A stretch of DNA of 5,556 nucleotides, taken from positions 1 to 5,556 of the forward strand of contig JAGCWG010000123.1 of NCBI GenBank assembly GCA_017961965.1, read 5' to 3'. A model generated the notes under the pieces. That model ran no database searches. It saw nothing but the letters and a program-made list of their open reading frames with translations, and was not told the DNA's origin. The position numbers and the translations under genes were made by a program. The stretch comes from Bacteroidaceae bacterium (GTDB lineage Bacteria > Bacteroidota > Bacteroidia > Bacteroidales > Bacteroidaceae). The stretch's first letter is position 1; every line of letters begins with the position of its first letter. This document shows, piece by piece, positions 1-4,966 of this stretch.

Positions 1-1275
1 ACAGCACACATCTATCACCAATTCCTTGAAACTCATCTAACGGCTCAGATTAAGAGTCCAGATGGCAGCATTAACTGGATTTTCCCTAAGGATATGACTG
101 TGGAGAAGTTCATCAATGATCTACTGATGGTGGTGTTCTTCTTTACAGTGGGTCTTGAGATAAAGCGCGAAGTGATATGCGGTGAGCTATCCAATGTAAA
201 AAAAGCGCTCCTCCCTGTCATTGCTGCTGCAGGTGGAATGGCAATGCCAGCACTTATATATACATTATTCAACCACGGTACAATAACAGATGGTGGATGG
301 GGAATACCAACAGCCACAGATATTGCTTTTGCCGTAGGAATAATGTCAATTCTCGGCAACAGAGTGCCAGTATCACTCAAGATATTCCTTACTGCACTTG
401 CAATTGCGGATGACCTCGGAGCTATACTTGTAGTGGCCATATTCTATGGCGGTAGTATCGATCTGCCATTACTTTGCCTTGCCTTGGCAATCATTGCAGT
501 TGTGCTAATCATGAACATTCTCGGAGAGAAACGTTTATTCCTCTACCTACTTCCAGCCATCGTGGTGTGGTTCCTCTTCTACTATTCAGGAATACACTCT
601 ACCATGTCAGGCGTAGTCATGGCATTCCTCATTCCTATGGATGCACGATACAAGCGTTCATACTTCAACAGAAGTCTTGTCAAGTACAAGAACAAACTGG
701 CAACACCGATATCTGTGAGCGATGAGGAAAATTTCCCTAATGCTTATGAACGTCATTGCCTTCGTCGTCTGAGCCATATCAGTAATAATACAATAGGCAT
801 GAGCTATCGTCTGGAGTACAAACTGAGTCCTTGGGTGAATTTCTGCATAATGCCTATTTTTGCTTTGGCTAATGCAGGTGTAGTCATTCCTGATGTCAGT
901 TTCTTTAATATATTCCAATCGCTGCCAGGCATCGTGGGAGCTGGTCACGTAGGAATGGGTATTTTCTTTGGTTTGCTTCTTGGTAAGCCTCTCGGTATTA
1001 CGCTCGCAAGCTTCTGTGCCATCAAGATGAAAGTCGGTGCTATGCCTGACAATGCTTCATGGAAGATGATGTTTGCAGTGGCATGCCTCGGCGGTATAGG
1101 TTTCACCATGTCTATTTTCGTGGATACGCTATCATTTGGCGGCCTTGGTGCGGAAGTAACAGAAACGTTGCGTGCGAGCGGTAAGATTGCTGTACTGCTG
1201 GGCTCTCTGTGTTCTGGTATATTAGGAAGCGTGTTAATCACATTCTTCCATGGACTTGAGAATAAAGGTAAGTGA
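1..1275 (+). CDS. nhaA: Na+/H+ antiporter NhaA, 5'-truncated by the window edge
   Basis: Inner-membrane secondary transporter that exports Na+ (or Li+) in exchange for protons and controls cytoplasmic pH and sodium. The frame is open from base 1, giving 424 visible residues; alignment from memory to E. coli NhaA (FLET motif) suggests about 33 N-terminal residues are missing. The ATG at 94 is therefore internal, not the start. Conserved family features are visible: NDLLMVVFF and VGLEIKRE near the N-terminus; TDIAFAVG, with the Asp matching E. coli D133; the ion-binding pair in AIADDLGA at 409-414, matching D163/D164; SGIHST, matching H225; and GLLLGKPLG with the Lys at 985-987, matching K300. 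Most of the chain is hydrophobic, as expected for about 12 membrane helices. Unusual: an extra stretch of about 46 mostly polar residues (about 640-807) precedes the loop corresponding to VIII-IX, and the sensor motif reads LEYKLSPW where E. coli has LEHVLHPW. The gene ends at TGA 1273-1275 and converges on udk. The family call is very secure. Confidence 0.97.
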   Translation, partial: TAHIYHQFLETHLTAQIKSPDGSINWIFPKDMTVEKFINDLLMVVFFFTVGLEIKREVICGELSNVKKALLPVIAAAGGMAMPALIYTLFNHGTITDGGWGIPTATDIAFAVGIMSILGNRVPVSLKIFLTALAIADDLGAILVVAIFYGGSIDLPLLCLALAIIAVVLIMNILGEKRLFLYLLPAIVVWFLFYYSGIHSTMSGVVMAFLIPMDARYKRSYFNRSLVKYKNKLATPISVSDEENFPNAYERHCLRRLSHISNNTIGMSYRLEYKLSPWVNFCIMPIFALANAGVVIPDVSFFNIFQSLPGIVGAGHVGMGIFFGLLLGKPLGITLASFCAIKMKVGAMPDNASWKMMFAVACLGGIGFTMSIFVDTLSFGGLGAEVTETLRASGKIAVLLGSLCSGILGSVLITFFHGLENKGK

Positions 1276-1294
1276 GTTCAAGTATTGATGAACA

Positions 1295-1341
1295 AGTAAC
1301 TGTTACTAAAAACAGAATACAGCAGAACAACAATAGTTCTG
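1295..1341. other. Two small inverted repeats after nhaA
   Basis: The tract just downstream of the nhaA stop holds two short perfect inverted repeats. AGTAA (1295-1299) pairs with TTACT (1303-1307) around a 3-base loop, and CAGAAC (1323-1328) pairs with GTTCTG (1336-1341) around a 7-base loop. Read on the minus strand, the second is followed within about 10 bases by a short T run, so it could be a back-up terminator for udk. Both are short enough to be chance, and no open frame in this spacer looks like a gene. Confidence 0.25.
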
Positions 1342-1372
1342 AGACTGATAGGAAAATATACACAATAAACTA

Positions 1373-1409
1373 AGAGCGGTACAAACACAATGTGTATTTG
1401 TACCGCTCT
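1373..1409. terminator. Bidirectional intrinsic terminator between convergent nhaA and udk
   Basis: A perfect 13-bp inverted repeat: AGAGCGGTACAAA at 1373-1385 and its complement at 1397-1409, with an 11-base loop. The loop contains CAC/GTG, which can pair further and leave a TA bulge. The stem has a GC-rich base and is followed by TATTATTT on the plus strand. On the minus strand it is followed by TTAGTTTATT. It sits 97 bases after the nhaA stop and 23 bases after the udk stop, exactly where convergent genes need a shared terminator. The U tracts are interrupted, so termination efficiency is uncertain, but the stem is unlikely to be chance. Confidence 0.8.
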
Positions 1410-1432
1410 ATTATTTCCACCCTATATGGTTG

Positions 1433-2059
1433 TTATTTCATTCTGTTCTTTCGTTCCTTGACGGCAGCGGTGATGTACATACGCATCATCTCGATAGCCT
1501 GTACATTGTTGCCACCATTAGGGATGATGATGTCAGCATACTGCTTGGTTGGCTCAATGAACTCGTCGTGCATTGGCTTGAGCACATTACGATACTTGTC
1601 GATGAGCATCTCAAGAGGATGACCACGCTCTGCAATGTCACGTACGATGACACGAAGGAGACGCTCATCAGGCGCTGCATCAACGAATATCTTCAAGTCC
1701 ATCTGGTCACGGATATTCTTATCGTAGAGAGCCATGATGCCCTCGACGATGATGACCTCCTTTGGTTCAACATGTACGGTGTCCTCCAAACGTGTACAAG
1801 TGAGGTAAGAGTATGTTGGCTGCTCTATCGCCCTACCCGCCTTCAACTCAGCTATATGCTTGGAGAGCAGCGACCACTCGAACGCATCAGGGTGGTCAAA
1901 GTTAGTCTTCTTACGCACGTCAAGCGGAAGATGTGACTGGTCATTGTAATATGAATCCTGAGGAATAACAGCTACTGTGCTCTCCTCCAGACTCTCAAGA
2001 ATCTTACGTACGACGGTGGTCTTACCAGAACCTGTTCCGCCTGCAATACCTATTATCAT
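1433..2059 (-). CDS. udk: Uridine kinase (uridine/cytidine kinase)
   Basis: Cytoplasmic P-loop kinase of pyrimidine salvage that phosphorylates uridine or cytidine to UMP or CMP using ATP or GTP. From the ATG at 2059 it has 208 residues, close to E. coli Udk (about 213). Visible motifs: Walker A GGTGSGKTT at residues 7-15; the nucleoside-binding DSYY at 35-38; FDHPDAF at 54-60; YSYL at 83-86; VIIVEGI near 102-108; the lid segment RDIAERG at 140-146; and KQYADIIIP at 172-180. All are collinear with E. coli Udk. An in-frame ATG at 2095 would add 12 residues, but these are encoded by a GC-rich repeat and have no counterpart before the beta-1 strand, so 2059 is preferred. The C-terminus (KERKNRMK) is basic. 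It ends at TAA 1433-1435, next to the shared terminator. Upstream lies a 291-base repeat-filled spacer with no clear promoter box. Confidence 0.94.
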   Translation of the reverse strand: MIIGIAGGTGSGKTTVVRKILESLEESTVAVIPQDSYYNDQSHLPLDVRKKTNFDHPDAFEWSLLSKHIAELKAGRAIEQPTYSYLTCTRLEDTVHVEPKEVIIVEGIMALYDKNIRDQMDLKIFVDAAPDERLLRVIVRDIAERGHPLEMLIDKYRNVLKPMHDEFIEPTKQYADIIIPNGGNNVQAIEMMRMYITAAVKERKNRMK

Positions 2060-2065
2060 AATCTT

Positions 2066-2095
2066 GGCCCCCCATCCCCCGAAGGGGGCGTCCAT
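2066..2095. repeat. GC-rich palindromic repeat, copy A, at the udk start
   Basis: A G/C-rich block (GGCCCCCC, then ATCCCCC GAA GGGGGC) stands out in an otherwise A/T-rich spacer. CCCCC at 2076-2080 pairs with GGGGG at 2084-2088 around GAA. It resembles the block at 3062-3092 read on the other strand: both begin GGCCCCC, continue C-rich, then turn to a GA-GGGG arm. The block at 2951-2997 has the same composition. It ends 6 bases upstream of the chosen udk ATG, so it would lie in the udk leader as a hairpin close to the start. That these three are one family is an inference from composition and layout; they are not identical. Confidence 0.55.
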
Positions 2096-2176
2096 CCGGA
2101 ACGCCTGCCCCGTAAATGGAGGTTGTGGGATATATTTATTTTTATTGTTTAACTTTTATTTCTTAATCAATATTTT

Positions 2177-2189
2177 GCCGCCAAGCGGC
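2177..2189. repeat. Short GC hairpin in the udk upstream spacer
   Basis: GCCGC (2177-2181) and GCGGC (2185-2189) are perfect complements around a CAA loop. It is the only GC-rich element in about 200 bases of A/T-rich DNA. It lies about 118 bases before the udk start. No T run follows on either strand, so it does not look like an intrinsic terminator. Its role is unknown. Confidence 0.4.
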
Positions 2190-2195
2190 CAGTTA

Positions 2196-2244
2196 GAAAA
2201 ACAAAAGAAAACATAGGAAAACAAAAGAAAACAAAAGAAAACAG
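2196..2244. repeat. A-rich 10-bp tandem repeat (GAAAACAAAA)
   Basis: Two exact back-to-back units of GAAAACAAAA lie at 2217-2226 and 2227-2236, followed by a partial unit to 2244. A near copy precedes them (2196-2212), separated by CATAG. The 10-bp spacing of A runs is close to one helical turn, so the tract may be bent. The same exact 10-mer recurs at 4841-4850 next to a 9-bp repeat array. On the udk coding strand it reads as T-rich with TATGTTTT, one base away from a TAnnTTTG promoter box. That resemblance is weak in such sequence. Confidence 0.65.
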
Positions 2245-2275
2245 AATAATTAACAATTAATAATCAATAATTAAC
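2245..2275. repeat. Direct repeat AATAATTAAC, 21-bp period
   Basis: AATAATTAAC occurs exactly at 2245-2254 and 2266-2275, with an A/T-only spacer except for two C residues. It abuts the A-rich 10-mer array. Such ATTAAC-type runs are, from memory, common between genes in Bacteroidales. No function is evident. Confidence 0.5.
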
Positions 2276-2282
2276 ATGCATA

Positions 2283-2309
2283 CTCTGTGTTCTTTGTGCC
2301 CTCTGTGTT
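2283..2309 (+). repeat. 9-bp triplet array (CTCTGTGTT type), copy 1
   Basis: Three consecutive 9-mers: CTCTGTGTT (2283-2291), CTTTGTGCC (2292-2300) and CTCTGTGTT (2301-2309), then another T. The first and third units are identical. Compared over 29 bases with the array at 4920-4946, 24 match. All three arrays in the window lie between genes. Confidence 0.75.
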
Positions 2310-2316
2310 TGAAAAT

Positions 2317-2334
2317 AAAATTATCTTTAATTTT
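2317..2334 (-). terminator. Possible weak AT-only terminator after the YqiA-type gene
   Basis: AAAATTA (2317-2323) and TAATTTT (2328-2334) form a perfect 7-bp inverted repeat around a 4-base loop, starting 16 bases past the stop codon of the minus-strand hydrolase gene. On that strand it is followed by ATTTTC. The stem has no G-C pairs, so it would be unstable, and such a palindrome is easily found by chance in this composition. Confidence 0.25.
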
Positions 2335-2350
2335 CTAAATTTTCGTGCCA

Positions 2351-2935
2351 CTAAGACTGTCTTATTTCCTCCACAAGTGGAAGGAGGACTTTCCTTACAA
2401 CCTTGTCATTCAACTGATGCTCACCATCAAAGCGGATGAGATGGTCAGCAAGGTAGTTCTTCTTGAATATCGCCTCGGCATTCTTTACCGTGTCGTCGTG
2501 CATACCCACGAGACACCAACAGGTCTGCTGCTGTTCCTTGGTGATACCCTTGAACTGCTGACGCTCCATCATGTTGTGGTGCTGTATGATGTCCTTAGTA
2601 ATCTTGAACGTCTTGGCACCATCATATCGTCCGTTGAAGAACTTATGTTCGCCAGTCTTCAAGCCCTTTGACATTGTGGACATATTGAACGCAGGATTGA
2701 CAAGAATACGCTTGTAGTCACGCATCTGCTGGGCATACATACCACCCATACTCGTACCGATGATAAGGTCAGGATTCTCCGTCCTGACATACTCCTGCAA
2801 GTAAGGCAAAGCCTCCACTGGGTCAACAGGTATATCTGGTGCCACAACCTCATCATCTGGCAACAGATTACGCAGAATCTCTACCGTGCCACTGGCATGC
2901 GATGAGCCAAAACCATGGAAATATACTATCTTCAT
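2351..2935 (-). CDS. YqiA/YcfP-family alpha/beta hydrolase (putative esterase)
   Basis: A 194-residue alpha/beta-hydrolase of the UPF0227 (YqiA/YcfP) type, matching E. coli YqiA in length (about 193) and layout. Visible features: the N-terminal strand and oxyanion segment YFHGFGSS at residues 5-12; the nucleophile elbow GTSMGG with Ser62; the conserved VNPAF at 79-83; an acidic candidate Asp147 or Asp148 in GMHDDTV; and the catalytic His173 in DGEHQL. The order Ser-Asp-His is intact, so it is probably active. E. coli YqiA has been reported to hydrolyse short acyl esters, but the natural substrate is not known and cannot be read from this sequence. There is no signal peptide or membrane segment, so it should be cytoplasmic. 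The ATG at 2935 is preferred because MKIVYFHG begins directly with the first beta strand; it is preceded by AATATAGTAAA and no Shine-Dalgarno. It lies 123 bases downstream of the ABC gene on the same strand and may be cotranscribed with it. Confidence 0.85.
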   Translation of the reverse strand: MKIVYFHGFGSSHASGTVEILRNLLPDDEVVAPDIPVDPVEALPYLQEYVRTENPDLIIGTSMGGMYAQQMRDYKRILVNPAFNMSTMSKGLKTGEHKFFNGRYDGAKTFKITKDIIQHHNMMERQQFKGITKEQQQTCWCLVGMHDDTVKNAEAIFKKNYLADHLIRFDGEHQLNDKVVRKVLLPLVEEIRQS

Positions 2936-2950
2936 TTTACTATATTAAAC

Positions 2951-2997
2951 ATTAGACCCTCTCCCCTGCCCTTCCCTTCTATTAGAGGGTGACTAAT
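2951..2997. repeat. GC-rich palindromic repeat, copy B, between ABC and hydrolase genes
   Basis: ATTAG-ACCCTCT (2951-2962) is complementary to AGAGGGT (2984-2990) plus CTAAT (2993-2997), giving a 12-bp stem with a 2-base bulge. The loop is C/T-rich on the plus strand (CCCCTGCCCTTCCCTT). It sits 16 bases upstream of the hydrolase ATG on the minus strand. Its composition matches the blocks at 2066-2095 and 3062-3092. It could act as an attenuator or a processing hairpin in an ABC-hydrolase transcript. No proper T tract follows, so a simple terminator is unlikely. Confidence 0.6.
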
Positions 2998-3058
2998 GCA
3001 AGAGGGCAGTAGAATTATCTTGAATTACTATAAGAACCTTAGAGAACTGTACTACCAC

Positions 3059-4681
3059 CTACTCCTCCCCTCGTGGAGGCTGGGAGGGGGCCGTCTTTTT
3101 CAGGAATATGCTATGGTCTATGCATTTAGGCAGTTCCTCCTGATAATGAGTAACCATGATGAGCGTCTTGTTCTTGCGCTGGCAGAAAGTCTCAATCACA
3201 TCCTTCACGAGACGACGGTTCTTCATGTCAAGTCCATGAAGTGGCTCGTCAAGAATAAGTAGTGATGGGTCTTTCACAAATGCACGAGCAAGGAGTACAA
3301 GTCTCTGTTCGCCCGAAGAAAGCTTGAGGAACGTAGTGTCCTTGTACTTGGCTATGCCGAACACATCCATCCAGAACTCGCAAATGCCCATCTGCTCAGG
3401 CTTAGGTTTCTTGTAGAGTCCCGTAGCATCGCTCAGTCCGCTTGCCACGATGTCGATGGAAGGCAGGTCGCGCATGAATGCACGGTGCATCTCCGGCGAT
3501 ATGTAGCCAATATGTTTCTTGATGTCCCATATACTCTCACCTGTACCACGCTTGTAGTCAAACAGCACGATATTGTTGGCATAAGCCTGCGGATTATCGG
3601 CACACACGATACTCAACAGTGTACTCTTACCCGCTCCGTTCTCTCCGCTCAATGCCCAATGTTCGCCATTAAGCACGCTGAAACTCAAGTCCTTCAATAT
3701 GGTACGCTCGCCATATCGTATATTGACATCTTTGAAGTCTATGACGTGCTGTGTACCAGGCTCTGCATCATCGTCCGAACCCTTGGCATAAGGAAGCGAT
3801 AGTATTGCCTCTGCCTTTTCATCGGTAATGACACGTGATGGTGGAACAGGCTGACTTGCCTTGTATTCGGCTATCGTCATCTTAGGTTTCATGTCCATAT
3901 CATCCACTGGGATGACATGAGTCACGAACAATGGTATATCGTCCGTCTTGGAGAGAACGAGTATGATGAGGATATCCGTTTCCTTGGACAATATTGTCAG
4001 GAACTCATGCAACTGCTTGCGTGCATTCACATCAAGACCGATGAACGGATTATCCATTATGAGTACACGTGGATTGGTAAGCAAAGTCTTCGTGAGCTGA
4101 AACTTACGCAACTCACCGCTACTGAGCATGATGACACGCTTGTCAACAAGCTGATCAAGATGAAAGATATCATACAGGCGGTCGCGCATCCTTTCAAGTT
4201 CTATGCGTACCTGCTGCTTGTCGGCCTCTTCCCTTGCCACACGTTCGGCAGCCTCTGCTTCGCTCTCGTCACGCACAAGGAACTTGTCATAGTTGCTTGT
4301 ACGGGTGATACCTTGCTCTGCCACACGGAATGCTTCGTCAAGCAACTCGCCCACCGTAGGAGCTTCGTCCACATCATTCTGGTTCCAACGCTGCTGGTAG
4401 TAATACTGACCGTCAGATGCGCCATACGAATCACGGAACGTCATGTACTTGATGTTGTCGCTCACCATCTTTGCCTTGCTCGGAGCAAAGTCATACTTCA
4501 CCTCCGTCATGAGCAGGGCATGTTTGCCCGTGATGACATCCACGAGCATACTCTTGCCAGCGCCATTATCACCGACAATGGCAACCTGTTCACCAGCAAG
4601 GATGTCAAGATTTATTGGACTTTTGAACCTGTACAAAGGATGGCGTGTGACACCATCGGTTATCTGAATTATATGCTGCAT
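3059..4681 (-). CDS. ModF-like tandem ABC ATPase, no membrane domain
   Basis: A 540-residue soluble protein with two ABC ATPase domains, most like E. coli ModF (about 490). Shared with ModF are the EHW before the second Walker A, an LLSIV-type run after it, GESIWDIKKHIGY at 381-393 and LILDEPLHGLD near 475-485. Domain 1: Walker A GDNGAGKS 37-44, signature LSSGE 186-190, Walker B VLIMDNP with Asp210 then Asn211 where a catalytic Glu is usual, and Ser244 (LVLSKTDD) at the H-loop position. Domain 2: GENGAGKST 346-354, LSSGE 454-458, LLILDEP with Glu479, and VTHYQEE with His512, all intact. Domain 1 also carries a charged, probably helical insert at about 137-170. The physiological role of ModF is unclear; no modABC genes are adjacent. 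ATG 4681 is favoured because QHIIQITDGV starts the first domain. The last residues, TAPSQPPRGEE, come from a GC-rich repeat. An ABC-F translation factor is less likely because the typical linker is absent. Confidence 0.88.
   Translation of the reverse strand: MQHIIQITDGVTRHPLYRFKSPINLDILAGEQVAIVGDNGAGKSMLVDVITGKHALLMTEVKYDFAPSKAKMVSDNIKYMTFRDSYGASDGQYYYQQRWNQNDVDEAPTVGELLDEAFRVAEQGITRTSNYDKFLVRDESEAEAAERVAREEADKQQVRIELERMRDRLYDIFHLDQLVDKRVIMLSSGELRKFQLTKTLLTNPRVLIMDNPFIGLDVNARKQLHEFLTILSKETDILIILVLSKTDDIPLFVTHVIPVDDMDMKPKMTIAEYKASQPVPPSRVITDEKAEAILSLPYAKGSDDDAEPGTQHVIDFKDVNIRYGERTILKDLSFSVLNGEHWALSGENGAGKSTLLSIVCADNPQAYANNIVLFDYKRGTGESIWDIKKHIGYISPEMHRAFMRDLPSIDIVASGLSDATGLYKKPKPEQMGICEFWMDVFGIAKYKDTTFLKLSSGEQRLVLLARAFVKDPSLLILDEPLHGLDMKNRRLVKDVIETFCQRKNKTLIMVTHYQEELPKCIDHSIFLKKTAPSQPPRGEE
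3062..3092 (-). repeat. GC-rich palindromic repeat, copy C, forming the ABC gene 3' end
   Basis: On the minus strand this block runs GGCCCCCTCCC, AGCCTCC, ACGAGGGGAGGAG. CTCCTCCC (3062-3069) can pair with GGGAGGGG (3082-3089), and CCTCC (3064-3068) with GGAGG (3075-3079), so alternative hairpins are possible. It lies inside the coding frame, encodes the final residues APSQPPRGEE and ends right before the TAG. It begins like the block at 2066-2095 (GGCCCCC, then C-rich, then a GA-GGGG arm), in opposite orientation. No T tract follows, so a terminator is not supported. Confidence 0.6.
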
Positions 4682-4718
4682 AATACCAAAAAAGGAATCT
4701 CACATTTGAAATTAAGGG

Positions 4719-4726
4719 CAAAGATA
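4719..4726 (-). promoter_or_regulatory. Candidate Bacteroidota -7 box for the ABC gene
   Basis: On the minus strand this reads TATCTTTG, an exact match to the TAnnTTTG -7 consensus described for Bacteroides promoters. It lies about 38 bases upstream of the ABC ATG. The nearest TTTG that could serve as the -33 box (complement at 4752-4755) is 25 bases away, which is longer than usual. Position and match are good, spacing is poor. Confidence 0.4.
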
Positions 4727-4769
4727 TAGATTTTCGCTTTAACTTGGTCAGCAAACCAGACAAAATTCT

Positions 4770-4789
4770 TAATTTTGTAAGTAATTTTG
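4770..4789 (+). promoter_or_regulatory. Two candidate Bacteroidota -7 boxes ahead of the plug gene
   Basis: TAATTTTG occurs exactly twice, at 4770-4777 and 4782-4789; both fit TAnnTTTG. A TTG at 4744-4746 lies 23 bases upstream of the first and could be a -33 element. If used, the leader before the plug ATG would be about 180 bases and would contain both 9-bp repeat arrays. The region is A/T-rich and repetitive, so chance matches are plausible. Confidence 0.35.
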
Positions 4790-4821
4790 AGTTTGTGAGT
4801 TTACAAGTTTTTAAGTTCATG
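4790..4821 (+). repeat. Degenerate 8-bp tandem repeat (AGTTTnnn)
   Basis: Four consecutive 8-mers: AGTTTGTG (4790-4797), AGTTTACA (4798-4805), AGTTTTTA (4806-4813) and AGTTCATG (4814-4821). The AGTT at the start of each unit is invariant while the last three bases vary. Similar GAGTTTAC-type runs are, from memory, common in Bacteroidales spacers. It directly follows the two TAATTTTG boxes and would be part of the plug gene leader. Confidence 0.6.
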
Positions 4822-4840
4822 CGGATTAAGAGAGGACTTG

Positions 4841-4878
4841 GAAAACAAAAAAACACAGGACTCACAAAGAACTCAGAG
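4841..4878 (-). repeat. A-rich 10-mer plus 9-bp triplet array, copy 2 (inverted)
   Basis: An exact GAAAACAAAA (4841-4850), the same 10-mer as at 2217-2236, is followed by three 9-mers in reverse orientation: AACACAGGA (4852-4860), CTCACAAAG (4861-4869) and AACTCAGAG (4870-4878). On the minus strand these read CTCTGAGTT, CTTTGTGAG and TCCTGTGTT, a degenerate version of the array at 2283-2309. It faces the array at 4920-4946 across 41 bases. Confidence 0.65.
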
Positions 4879-4919
4879 ATTTCTAAAAGAGAATTTTATG
4901 TTTCCACAAAGAAGAAAAG

Positions 4920-4946
4920 CTCTGTGTTCTCCGTGTTCTCTGTGTT
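4920..4946 (+). repeat. 9-bp triplet array (CTCTGTGTT type), copy 3
   Basis: Three consecutive 9-mers: CTCTGTGTT (4920-4928), CTCCGTGTT (4929-4937) and CTCTGTGTT (4938-4946), then another T. This is the cleanest of the three arrays. It ends 20 bases before the plug gene ATG. With the inverted array at 4852-4878 it can form an imperfect stem (21 of 29 positions pair by Watson-Crick) in the leader RNA. Confidence 0.75.
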
Positions 4947-4966
4947 TCACACAAAAAACAGAAGAA

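Noticed and set aside
1430..1936. A 168-codon plus-strand open frame opposite udk
   Set aside because: It lies wholly antisense to uridine kinase, whose motifs are collinear with the family; the translated product resembles nothing known.
3062..3092. The GC-rich hairpin at the ABC stop considered as an intrinsic terminator
   Set aside because: On the minus strand it is followed by AGTAGGTGGTAG, with no T tract.
2060..3095. GC-rich palindromes considered as insertion-sequence ends
   Set aside because: No transposase or fragment of one lies between or near them, and no flanking target duplication is visible; they fit small dispersed palindromic repeats better.
3917..4729. A 270-codon open frame on the plus strand opposite the ABC gene
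   Set aside because: It is antisense to a well-supported ABC ATPase with intact motifs, has no recognisable domain, and its length follows from the codon usage of the opposite strand.
2196..4946. Tandem repeats considered as a CRISPR array
   Set aside because: Units are 8-10 bases, directly adjacent and without unique spacers; no cas genes are present.
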